Of a stretch of DNA of 15,025 nucleotides, positions 1 to 6,946 are shown piece by piece (the stretch's first letter is position 1; each line of letters begins with the position of its first letter). The translations under genes were made by a program, and so were the position numbers. Source of the stretch: Bacteroidales bacterium (GTDB lineage Bacteria > Bacteroidota > Bacteroidia > Bacteroidales > UBA7960); NCBI GenBank assembly GCA_007123065.1, contig SKSI01000049.1:1-15025 (forward strand). Direction: 5' to 3'. The notes below the pieces were generated by a model, which did no database searches, was not told the origin of the DNA, and saw only the letters and a list, made by a program, of their open reading frames with translations.

Positions 1-5
1 AAAAC

Positions 6-530
6 ATGAACTGGAAATGGATCACACCCAAATTACTGGTGATAAGTGCAATTATTCTTTTTGCGACATTGATGCGTCTGGTACCTCATTATCCGAACTT
101 CACCCCTATTGCCGCAGTTGCTTTATTTGGCGGTGCCCATTTAGGCAAACGCTGGATCGCATTTATGATACCGATGGTCGCCCTATTTGTCAGCGATATG
201 TTCTTAGGATTCCACAATTTTATGATTCCCGTATACTTCAGCTTTGCACTTGTGGTTCTGCTTGGCACCCTGATGCGCAATAAAATTCGTATCCCATATG
301 TAATAGGTGGCAGTATGGCCGGTTCAATCTTGTTTTTCCTCATCACAAATGCAGCAGTCGCATTCATGACTCCATATTATCCAAATACTTTCCAGGGACT
401 GATGATGTCTTACACCATGGCAATCCCATTTTTTCATACCAGTTTACTTGGTGACCTTTTTTACAATGCCGTATTTTTTGGCAGCTTCTATTTCGTTCAA
501 CAACGGGTTCCTTCGCTCAGGCTGACATAA
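6..530 (+). CDS. DUF6580 family putative transport membrane protein
   Basis: This 174-residue protein is almost entirely hydrophobic, with about five to six membrane segments (roughly residues 10-26, 33-46, 51-68, 76-91, 97-121 and 137-164). It fits the DUF6580 family, which has no proven substrate and is labelled putative transport because it resembles the membrane S components of ECF vitamin transporters. The motif RLVPHYPNFTPIAA followed by ALFGGAHLG (residues 24-47) is what I recognise. A conserved-looking SD (63-64) and a GDLFYN patch (149-154) near the last helix are polar positions within membrane regions. No ATPase or other transporter subunit lies beside it here. Only five bases precede the ATG, so an upstream start or partner gene outside the window cannot be excluded. 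Family assignment is from memory of the motif; the function is not known. Confidence 0.75.
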   Translation: MNWKWITPKLLVISAIILFATLMRLVPHYPNFTPIAAVALFGGAHLGKRWIAFMIPMVALFVSDMFLGFHNFMIPVYFSFALVVLLGTLMRNKIRIPYVIGGSMAGSILFFLITNAAVAFMTPYYPNTFQGLMMSYTMAIPFFHTSLLGDLFYNAVFFGSFYFVQQRVPSLRLT

Positions 531-666
531 TTTGTTTACCTGTTAACTTTTCTTGATTTGCTTTTCTTTGGATTCCGTTAATAAAGGACTCACGAGCATT
601 TTATAATATGATAGGATGCACTTCTAATGAACCATTTAACCAATCATCCAATCAACATATTTCGGT

Positions 667-686
667 GCACAGGTCAAGCCCTGTGC
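667..686. repeat. Short perfect hairpin, REP-like
   Basis: GCACAGG (667-673) and CCTGTGC (680-686) are perfect inverted repeats around a six-base loop. No T run follows on either strand, so this is not a classical intrinsic terminator. It lies 136 bases after the DUF6580 gene stop and just before the hexamer array. It may be a small dispersed intergenic hairpin (REP-like) or part of an mRNA 3' end; a single copy cannot tell which. Confidence 0.45.
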
Positions 687-697
687 CTACTGATGGA

Positions 698-757
698 TTA
701 ATCTTAACCTTAACCTTAATCTTAACCTTAACCTTAACCTCAACCTTAACCTTAATT
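698..757. repeat. Tandem hexanucleotide array, (TTAACC)10 with variants
   Basis: Ten consecutive six-base units fill this stretch. Six are exactly TTAACC; the others are TTAATC (698-703 and 716-721), TCAACC (740-745) and TTAATT (752-757). The array lies between the DUF6580 gene and the small gene before mutL, and ends ten bases before a candidate -7 box. The sequence resembles telomere-type repeats but is internal to a bacterial chromosome. It could be a slippage-prone microsatellite, a protein-binding array or a neutral repeat; nothing here decides between these. Confidence 0.9.
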
Positions 758-766
758 TATTATCAT

Positions 767-774
767 TAACTTTG
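767..774 (+). promoter_or_regulatory. Candidate Bacteroidota -7 box for the 88-aa gene and mutL
   Basis: TAACTTTG matches the Bacteroidota -7 consensus TAnnTTTG at all six fixed positions. It ends 29 bases before the ATG at 804, giving a short leader. No clear TTTG -33 element is seen; that position falls inside the hexamer array. The closely spaced 88-aa gene and mutL would be transcribed from here. Confidence 0.5.
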
Positions 775-803
775 TATGATGCATCTTTTAAAGAGATCTA
801 ACG

Positions 804-1070
804 ATGGCACTAACTTTTTTTAAAACACCACGCAACAAGCAATTTAACTATCGACCGGTTTATTATGACAAGAAAAAGGAGGAGCGGGAAAAGCGCGAAA
901 AAGCTGCGCTTGAGGAAGACACAGACGACTATGCCGCTGCACTTAGGGAGAGACTGAACATGCGCTGGAAGCGTACTGCAGGATCAAGAAGCAGAAAAGC
1001 ATCCAACCAACGCATCTTTGTTATTCTGATTGTTATGGTTGCCCTGCTGTACCTGATCTATATCTTTTGA
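804..1070 (+). CDS. Conserved small C-terminally anchored membrane protein upstream of mutL
   Basis: This 88-residue protein has a strongly charged N-terminal part, with a KKKEEREKREK run at residues 23-33, and a single hydrophobic segment at the extreme C-terminus (about 70-88). That suggests a tail-anchored cytoplasmic-side protein with almost nothing beyond the membrane. The opening pattern, FKTPRNKQFNYRPVYYD at 6-22, matches a small protein I recall from Bacteroidota genomes, sometimes mislabelled as a riboflavin synthase subunit; nothing here resembles riboflavin synthase. It ends 26 bases before mutL, so it is probably cotranscribed with it. The function is unknown, and a role in mismatch repair would be inference from position only. 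The start codon follows a candidate -7 box at a sensible distance. Confidence 0.75.
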   Translation: MALTFFKTPRNKQFNYRPVYYDKKKEEREKREKAALEEDTDDYAAALRERLNMRWKRTAGSRSRKASNQRIFVILIVMVALLYLIYIF

Positions 1071-1096
1071 TAATAAACCACTGAATATTTGTTTGA

Positions 1097-2938
1097 ATGT
1101 CAGATGTTATAAAACTTTTGCCGGATGCTGTAGCCAACCAGATCGCTGCAGGAGAAGTGATTCAGCGTCCAGCTTCTGCTGTAAAAGAGCTTCTTGAGAA
1201 TGCCATTGATGCCGGTGCGGAAAACATCAAACTGATCATCAAGGATGCCGGAAAAACACTCATTCAGGTCACAGACGACGGAGCCGGGATGTCGGATACG
1301 GATGCCAGACTCTGCTTTGAACGCCATGCTACTTCGAAAATCAACCAGGCAAGTGATCTGTTTGCCATCAGGACAATGGGTTTCCGGGGAGAAGCACTGG
1401 CTTCCATTGCTGCCATAGCAAAGGTGGAACTGAAAACACGTACCGCTGACCAGCAAATCGGAACTCATATTGAAATTGAAGCCTCAAAACTTGAAAAACA
1501 ACAACCCTGTAATTGTCCCAAAGGCACATCCATCGCTGTTAAAAATCTGTTCTTCAACACCCCGGCCCGACGAAACTTTCTAAAGTCTGATAATGTTGAA
1601 AAAAGACACATTTTGACAGAGCTTCAGCGTATTGCTATCGTTCATCCCGAAATTGAATTTCAATATTATCAAAATAACCAGCTTTCCCATCAGTTTCACA
1701 AAAGCAACCTGAAACAACGAATCGCCCATGTTTTTGGCAGCAATTACAATCAACGCCTTATACCGGTAGAAGAAGAGACTCAGATCTTGCGACTTAACGG
1801 TTTCGTGGGTAAACCTGAGTATGCAAAAAAAGTTCGTGGCGAGCAGTTTTTCTTTGTTAATAAACGGTTTATCCGTTCACCCTACCTCAATCACGCCGTT
1901 GAGTTGGCATTTCACGAACTCATCCCTGATGATGCCTTCCCCTCCTTTTTTCTTTTTCTGGAAACCGATCCCGGTCAGATCGATGTAAACGTGCATCCAA
2001 CAAAAACAGAAATTAAGTTCCAGGATGAAAGGTATTTTTACCAGATTGTAAAGTCTGCTGTAAAAAAAGCATTGGGTAGCTTTAACATTACACCAACCCT
2101 GGATTTTGACAGGGAAACCGCCTTTGATCTGCCAGACCAACAGGGTATGCGGACAGTCAAACCTCCGGAGATTAAAGTAAATCCGGAGTTTAATCCCTTT
2201 GGACACAGCAAAAAAAGTGCCCATGCGGGTGGAAACTTAAGCAGCCGCATCAACCCTGGCCAATGGGAAAAACTCTTTCCGGGAAAAGAAGACATACCAC
2301 ATCCCGGCGATTTAAAACAGCACGAACAGGTGACCATCAGCCCTGACTGGCAAGATAACACCGAAGTAAAAAATGGAACCAAGTTCGTACAACTGCATAA
2401 CAGATACATTATTACACCCGTGAAATCGGGCCTGATGCTCATCGACCAACAGCGTGCGCACGAAAGGATTCTCTTTGAAAAATTTCAGATGATGCAGGAG
2501 CATAAAACCGCTACCTCACAGCAGTTGCTCTTTCCAGAACATATCCGGCTCAACGACCAGGATGCAGACATACTTAAAGAGATTCTCAAAGAGGTTGGAT
2601 CACTTGGATTTGGAGTCAGCGAGCTCGGACATGGGACATTTGTGGTTGATGCAATTCCCGCTGACATGATGGAAGATTACGTATTGCAGGATGTGATTGA
2701 AGGGATCATTGAACAAGTCAAGAAAAACCGGCTGGAATTAAAGCAAGACCTTCGCACCAATGTATTGCGATCAACAGCCAAAAAACTGGCCGTTCGTCAC
2801 GGTAAAGCGCTGACGTACGAGGAAATGAAAGCCCTCTGCGACAGTTTATTTGCCTGCAGCATGCCGCAAGCATCACCAACCGGAAAAACCATACTCAAGA
2901 TCATTTCCAACGAGGATCTGTCTGCCATGTTTAAATAA
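1097..2938 (+). CDS. mutL: DNA mismatch repair protein MutL
   Basis: MutL couples mismatch recognition by MutS to strand processing. The N-terminal GHKL ATPase is complete: LLPDAVANQIAAGEV (7-21), KELLENAIDAGA (30-41, with E31 as predicted general base and N35 as Mg-binding Asn), DDGAGM (60-65), RHATSK (76-81) and TMGFRGEALASI (93-104). The transducer domain follows to about residue 330 with VNVHPTKTEIKF (298-309). A poorly conserved linker (about 335-425) leads to the C-terminal dimerisation domain. There the site matching the endonuclease motif DQHAxxExxxxE reads DQQRAHERILFE (450-461), and the CPHGRP-like site reads SPTGKT (593-598). Both acidic ends of the first motif remain, but His and Cys metal ligands seem replaced. 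Length (613) is normal. Loose 26-base spacing to the gene before it suggests an operon. Confidence 0.97.
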   Translation: MSDVIKLLPDAVANQIAAGEVIQRPASAVKELLENAIDAGAENIKLIIKDAGKTLIQVTDDGAGMSDTDARLCFERHATSKINQASDLFAIRTMGFRGEALASIAAIAKVELKTRTADQQIGTHIEIEASKLEKQQPCNCPKGTSIAVKNLFFNTPARRNFLKSDNVEKRHILTELQRIAIVHPEIEFQYYQNNQLSHQFHKSNLKQRIAHVFGSNYNQRLIPVEEETQILRLNGFVGKPEYAKKVRGEQFFFVNKRFIRSPYLNHAVELAFHELIPDDAFPSFFLFLETDPGQIDVNVHPTKTEIKFQDERYFYQIVKSAVKKALGSFNITPTLDFDRETAFDLPDQQGMRTVKPPEIKVNPEFNPFGHSKKSAHAGGNLSSRINPGQWEKLFPGKEDIPHPGDLKQHEQVTISPDWQDNTEVKNGTKFVQLHNRYIITPVKSGLMLIDQQRAHERILFEKFQMMQEHKTATSQQLLFPEHIRLNDQDADILKEILKEVGSLGFGVSELGHGTFVVDAIPADMMEDYVLQDVIEGIIEQVKKNRLELKQDLRTNVLRSTAKKLAVRHGKALTYEEMKALCDSLFACSMPQASPTGKTILKIISNEDLSAMFK

Positions 2939-2999
2939 CGTCCATTTTATCAGGGAAAGCAGCTATGCAGGCAAATCCGTCGACTTGAAATAATAATTG

Positions 3000-3007
3000 T
3001 ACTTTTG
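3000..3007 (+). promoter_or_regulatory. Candidate -7 box upstream of the rhomboid pair
   Basis: TACTTTTG fits TAnnTTTG and lies 76 bases before the ATG of the first rhomboid gene, inside the 145-base spacer after mutL. No good -33 TTTG occurs at the expected distance, so support is weak. The spacer has no visible terminator hairpin, and read-through from mutL is also possible. Confidence 0.35.
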
Positions 3008-3083
3008 CCTGATACGGCTGCCATAAATGGTACAAAACTTTTTTTGCCGTCTTGTGTTTTAATGAAACAGAATAATTGATATT

Positions 3084-3833
3084 ATGATGCAATACAGACC
3101 CAGCGGTTTCAATTTTATGCCTGTTGTTGTCAAGAACCTTCTGATCATCAACGGTTTGTTTTTCCTTGCCACCATATCTCTTGGAGGTGCATTTCAGATC
3201 AACCTGATCAAAGTACTTGGCCTGCATATGCCCGGCTCACCCGATTTTGAGCCTTACCAACTTGTTACACATATGTTTATGCATGCCAACTTCTCGCACG
3301 TATTTTTCAATATGTTTGCTTTGTGGATGTTTGGAACAGCCATAGAGAACCTCATGGGCTCGAAGCGTTTCCTCACCTATTATCTGATCACAGGATTTGG
3401 TGCGGCCTTTCTGCATCTTGGCGTAAGTTATCTTGAAGCCCTTAGCTTGCGTTCGGAGCTGCTCGCAGCCGGTTATAGCGCCGCCGATCTGAAACACTTT
3501 ATTGAAACGGGCAGCTATCGAATGATATCCGAAGCCTCGGAGAGCACCATGGTAGCCTTCCTGAGCAAATACTTTATTCCCACTGTAGGCGCATCAGGTG
3601 CCGTATTTGGTATTCTGCTGGCTTTTGGTATGTTTTTCCCGAACAGCTATATATACCTCTTCTTTGCTATCCCAATCAAAGCAAAATTTTTTGTGATGGC
3701 TTATGGAGCCATGGAGCTTTATTTTGGGATCACTTCCGACGGAAACATTGCACACTTTGCCCACCTCGGTGGCATGCTTTTCGGCTTCCTGCTCATCAGG
3801 TACTGGCGCAGAAAACGACAGATTTATTATTAA
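3084..3833 (+). CDS. Rhomboid family intramembrane serine protease (first of two)
   Basis: Rhomboids cut transmembrane substrates inside the membrane with a Ser-His dyad. This 249-residue protein has the standard set. HMFMHANFSHVFFNM (63-77) is the second-helix HxxxN region, with H72 and N76. VGASGAVFG (168-176) is the GxSG motif with nucleophile S171. AHFAHLGG (223-230) supplies H227. About six hydrophobic segments are present, with an unusually long insert at about 117-160 between the third and fourth, rich in charged residues and probably extramembrane. The C-terminus is short and basic (RRKRQ, 242-246), suggesting a cytoplasmic tail. ATG codons at 3084 and 3087 are adjacent; either could be used. 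A second rhomboid begins 18 bases downstream. The substrate is unknown. Confidence 0.93.
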   Translation: MMQYRPSGFNFMPVVVKNLLIINGLFFLATISLGGAFQINLIKVLGLHMPGSPDFEPYQLVTHMFMHANFSHVFFNMFALWMFGTAIENLMGSKRFLTYYLITGFGAAFLHLGVSYLEALSLRSELLAAGYSAADLKHFIETGSYRMISEASESTMVAFLSKYFIPTVGASGAVFGILLAFGMFFPNSYIYLFFAIPIKAKFFVMAYGAMELYFGITSDGNIAHFAHLGGMLFGFLLIRYWRRKRQIYY

Positions 3834-3839
3834 TTAGTT

Positions 3840-3844
3840 AGGAG
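3840..3844 (+). promoter_or_regulatory. Shine-Dalgarno-like site for the second rhomboid gene
   Basis: AGGAG lies seven bases before the ATG at 3852. It is one of the few clear ribosome-binding matches in this window and supports that start within the 18-base gap between the two rhomboid genes. Confidence 0.6.
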
Positions 3845-3851
3845 TATCGGT

Positions 3852-4742
3852 ATGCAACCATCCGTTTTTCAGGAAATAAAAAGTTTTTTTATCAAAGGTT
3901 CTGTGCTAGCACGGCTGATTGGAGTCAATATATTGATATTCATTGTTATCAACCTGATCCGGGTCTTTTTCTTTTTATGGAACATAGATGGTGCAGGCAG
4001 TGCGCTTGGCGAATGGTTGGGTATTTCAAGCAATATCCACGTGGTATTGCATCGGCCGTGGACCCTGATCACCTATATGTTTCTCCATTTTGAATTTTTC
4101 CACATATTGTTCAACATGGTTGTCCTGTATGTCGGGGGAAGGCTCTTCAGTGACTTTATCGGTCAGGACAGGCTAACAGCAACCTACATTCTAGGAGGCT
4201 TATGGGGCGCATTGTTTTACATTGTCTCGTTCAATATCTTTCCTGCATTTGAAAATGTAGTAGCTTTCTCACTGGCTATTGGCGCATCAGCATCCGTATT
4301 GGCCATATTTGTTGCTATCGCAGTTTATATGCCAGACTATCAGCTTCCCTTGGTGCTGCTGGGCAGGATCAGATTAAAGTATATTGCGATCTTTTTTGTT
4401 GTACTGGACTTGATCAGCATTGATCAGGGCAATCCAGGTGGTCATCTTGCCCACCTGGGCGGAGCCATGTGGGGCTTTATTTATGGTAGTTTGTTGAAGA
4501 AAGGTAAAGATCCGGCACTTGTAATAGGGTTTTACCTGGATCGATTTGCCCGAATCTTCAAAAAGAAACCCAGATTCAGGGTTGAATATACACGTGGCAG
4601 GCCGCTTGATGACGATGAATACAACCAACAAAGAGCAAAAAAACAAAAGCAGATAGACCTTATACTTGACAAAATATCCAAAAGCGGTTACGACAGCCTT
4701 ACAAAGGAGGAGAAAGAGCTGTTGTTTAAAGCAGGAAAATAA
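3852..4742 (+). CDS. Rhomboid family protein with C-terminal DUF6576 tail (second of two)
   Basis: This 296-residue protein shares the rhomboid fold with its neighbour but is diverged. The region HRPWTLITYMFLHFEFFHILFNMVVLY (67-93) matches the helix-2 region, with H84 and N88. The active-site motif reads GASAS (144-148): the predicted nucleophile S146 is present but the glycine after it in GxSG is alanine. GGHLAHLGG (196-204) gives the predicted catalytic H201. After the last membrane helix (about 213), a cytoplasmic tail of about 80 residues, basic then charged, ends in ILDKISKSGYDSLTKEEKEL (271-290), which I recognise as DUF6576, common on Bacteroidota rhomboids. Protease activity is likely but less certain than for the first copy. 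The gene is probably cotranscribed with the first rhomboid and ends 30 bases before uvrB. Confidence 0.88.
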   Translation: MQPSVFQEIKSFFIKGSVLARLIGVNILIFIVINLIRVFFFLWNIDGAGSALGEWLGISSNIHVVLHRPWTLITYMFLHFEFFHILFNMVVLYVGGRLFSDFIGQDRLTATYILGGLWGALFYIVSFNIFPAFENVVAFSLAIGASASVLAIFVAIAVYMPDYQLPLVLLGRIRLKYIAIFFVVLDLISIDQGNPGGHLAHLGGAMWGFIYGSLLKKGKDPALVIGFYLDRFARIFKKKPRFRVEYTRGRPLDDDEYNQQRAKKQKQIDLILDKISKSGYDSLTKEEKELLFKAGK

Positions 4743-4772
4743 ATTGTCCGGGGAGGGAAATTCCTTATTACA

Positions 4773-6800
4773 ATGGCCTCTTTCAAACTTACGTCAGACT
4801 TCTCTCCCACCGGAGATCAGCCCGATGCAATTACACAGCTTGTGCGCGGGATTCATGACAATGTACCCTTTCAAACATTGCTTGGAGTCACGGGGTCAGG
4901 AAAAACATTTACCGTGGCGAATGTCATTGAAAGAATACAACGTCCCACACTGGTACTGAGTCATAACAAAACCCTTGCAGCGCAGCTCTATGGTGAATTC
5001 AAACAATTTTTTCCGGAAAATGCTGTTGAATATTTCGTTTCCTATTACGATTACTACCAGCCGGAAGCTTATATTCCCACTACAAATACATACATTGAAA
5101 AAGATCTTTCCATCAATGATGAAATTGAGAAACTGAGGCTAAGTACGACCAGTGCACTGCTTTCAGGACGCAGGGACGTTATTGTGGTGAGCTCTGTATC
5201 CTGCATTTACGGAATTGGCAACCCGGATGATTTTCATGAAAACATCATCCATCTCACAAAAGGTATGGTCATCAGCAGGAACAAGTTGCTGCACAGGTTG
5301 GTAAACAGTCTATACAGCAGGACAACCACGGAGTTTAAGCGTGCTACTTTCAGGGTTCAGGGTGATACAGTAGATGTATACCCTGCTTATGCCGATCAAG
5401 CATATCGGATTCTTTTCTGGGGCGATGAGATAGAGAGCCTGGAGTATTTTAACCCTGTAAGCGGGACCACTTATGAAAAGCTGGATCATCTGACCATTTA
5501 TCCTGCCAATATCTTTGTCACCTCCAGTGACAGGATGCAGGCAGCCATCCGTGATATCCAGGATGATCTGATGGAACAGATCGCTTTCCTGAACAACAAT
5601 GGTAAGGAGTTTGAGGCCAAACGGCTGGAAGACCGGGTTAATTATGATATGGAGATGATGCGTGAACTGGGCTATTGTCCGGGAATTGAAAACTATTCAA
5701 GATACTTTGATGGCCGGAAACCTGGCTCCCGCCCTTTTTGCCTGCTGGATTATTTCCCTGAAGACTATCTGATGGTAGTGGATGAAAGCCATGTAACCAT
5801 TTCACAAGTCCATGCAATGTACGGCGGAGATTTCTCCAGAAAAAAGAACCTTGTTGAATATGGTTTCCGGTTGCCGGCAGCCCTTGACAACAGACCGCTA
5901 AAATTTGCCGAATTTGAAAACCTGATGAGACAGGTGATCTTTGTCAGCGCAACACCCGCCGATTATGAGCTCAATAAAAGTGAAGGTGTAGTTGTTGAAC
6001 AGCTTATCAGGCCAACAGGATTGCTGGAACCACCCATTCAAGTGAGGCCGGTAACAAACCAGATTGATGACCTGCTGGAAGAGATCAATCAAAGAAGCAT
6101 AAAAGGGGAACGTGTGCTGGTAACCACGCTTACAAAAAGGATGTCAGAAGAGCTCACAAAGTACCTTACAGGCGCGGGAATTAAATGTCGATATATTCAT
6201 TCTGATGTAGACACACTGGAAAGAGTAGAAATATTAAGAGACCTCAGGCTTGGAAATTTCGATGTACTGATCGGGGTTAACCTGCTAAGAGAAGGGCTTG
6301 ACCTCCCTGAAGTCTCACTTGTTGCAATCCTTGATGCTGATAGTGAAGGATTTCTGCGCTCAGAGAGATCCCTGATTCAAACAGCCGGAAGAGCTGCACG
6401 GAACCTGAATAGTCTGGTAATTATGTATGCTGATCGCATCACCCGGTCCATGCAAAGAGCCATAGACGAAACCAACAGAAAGAGGGAAAAACAACTTCAA
6501 TACAATGCCAAATACAACATCACACCTGCACAAATACAAAAGTCTGTGGAAGCCATACACGGACAGACCAGTGTAATGGACAGGCATTCAAAAGCCAAAG
6601 CATACATTGAAAAGGAACAGGCAGACATAGCTGCAGACCCCGTGATACAATACATGAGTAAGGATCAGTTGCGAAAAGCCATCAATCAAAGCAAGCGAAT
6701 GATGGAAAAATCTGCTAAAGAACTCGATTTTATTGGAGCTACAAAACATCGTGATGAAATGTATGCTCTGGAAAAACTCTTCAAAGAAAAATTTATGTAG
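4773..6800 (+). CDS. uvrB: Excinuclease ABC subunit UvrB
   Basis: UvrB is the damage-verifying helicase-like subunit of nucleotide excision repair; it receives DNA from UvrA and recruits UvrC. Visible motifs in order: LLGVTGSGKTFTVANV (Walker A, 36-51), LSHNKTLAAQLY (62-73), the beta-hairpin YYDYYQPEAYIP (91-102) that clamps DNA, the DESH box (337-340), and near residues 515-545 DADSEGFLRSERS followed by QTAGRAARN, helicase motifs V/VI. The common form of the last part has TIGRAARN; here it is TAGRAARN, a mild change. The final 40 residues contain MEKSAKELDFIGATKHRDEM, the UVR domain that binds UvrC. The length of 675 is typical. The gene follows the rhomboids by 30 bases, with a purine-rich GGGGAGGG run too far upstream to be a standard ribosome site. 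Confidence 0.98.
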   Translation: MASFKLTSDFSPTGDQPDAITQLVRGIHDNVPFQTLLGVTGSGKTFTVANVIERIQRPTLVLSHNKTLAAQLYGEFKQFFPENAVEYFVSYYDYYQPEAYIPTTNTYIEKDLSINDEIEKLRLSTTSALLSGRRDVIVVSSVSCIYGIGNPDDFHENIIHLTKGMVISRNKLLHRLVNSLYSRTTTEFKRATFRVQGDTVDVYPAYADQAYRILFWGDEIESLEYFNPVSGTTYEKLDHLTIYPANIFVTSSDRMQAAIRDIQDDLMEQIAFLNNNGKEFEAKRLEDRVNYDMEMMRELGYCPGIENYSRYFDGRKPGSRPFCLLDYFPEDYLMVVDESHVTISQVHAMYGGDFSRKKNLVEYGFRLPAALDNRPLKFAEFENLMRQVIFVSATPADYELNKSEGVVVEQLIRPTGLLEPPIQVRPVTNQIDDLLEEINQRSIKGERVLVTTLTKRMSEELTKYLTGAGIKCRYIHSDVDTLERVEILRDLRLGNFDVLIGVNLLREGLDLPEVSLVAILDADSEGFLRSERSLIQTAGRAARNLNSLVIMYADRITRSMQRAIDETNRKREKQLQYNAKYNITPAQIQKSVEAIHGQTSVMDRHSKAKAYIEKEQADIAADPVIQYMSKDQLRKAINQSKRMMEKSAKELDFIGATKHRDEMYALEKLFKEKFM

Positions 6801-6815
6801 ATACAGAATATAGAT

Positions 6816-6823
6816 TATTTTTG
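6816..6823 (+). promoter_or_regulatory. Candidate -7 box for the alpha-oxoamine synthase gene
   Basis: TATTTTTG fits TAnnTTTG. A TTTA (6792-6795) lies 20 bases upstream where a TTTG -33 element is expected, overlapping the end of uvrB. Transcription from here would give a leader of roughly 115-120 bases before the ATG at 6947. Confidence 0.4.
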
Positions 6824-6889
6824 CTCAGAGATTATGTTCAATTGTTTTGGACTTAGGAGTGTTACCCGTTTTTTCAGAAGCTTAAACTG

Positions 6890-6908
6890 AATCATTGATC
6901 AACTGATT
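6890..6908. other. Small nested inverted repeat in the leader of the PLP-enzyme gene
   Basis: AATCA (6890-6894) and TGATT (6904-6908) flank the perfect eight-base palindrome TTGATCAA (6895-6902) with one unpaired C. It lies 38 bases before the ATG at 6947. It might be an operator or leader structure, but it is short and AT-rich and could be chance. Confidence 0.25.
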
Positions 6909-6946
6909 TTCACAATAATATCATTTTATCAAAAAGTTACCGAGTT

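Noticed and set aside
602..607. TATAAT, a sigma70-style -10 match
   Set aside because: Bacteroidota do not normally use this promoter type, no matching -35 is present, and the AT-rich spacer makes a chance match likely.
698..757. Hexamer array as a chromosome end or CRISPR-like array
   Set aside because: Genes continue on both sides, units are six bases with no spacers, and no cas gene is present.
4666..4959. A 97-codon plus-strand frame overlapping the end of the second rhomboid and the start of uvrB
   Set aside because: It is in a different frame from two well-supported genes and its product shows no recognisable family or composition of its own.
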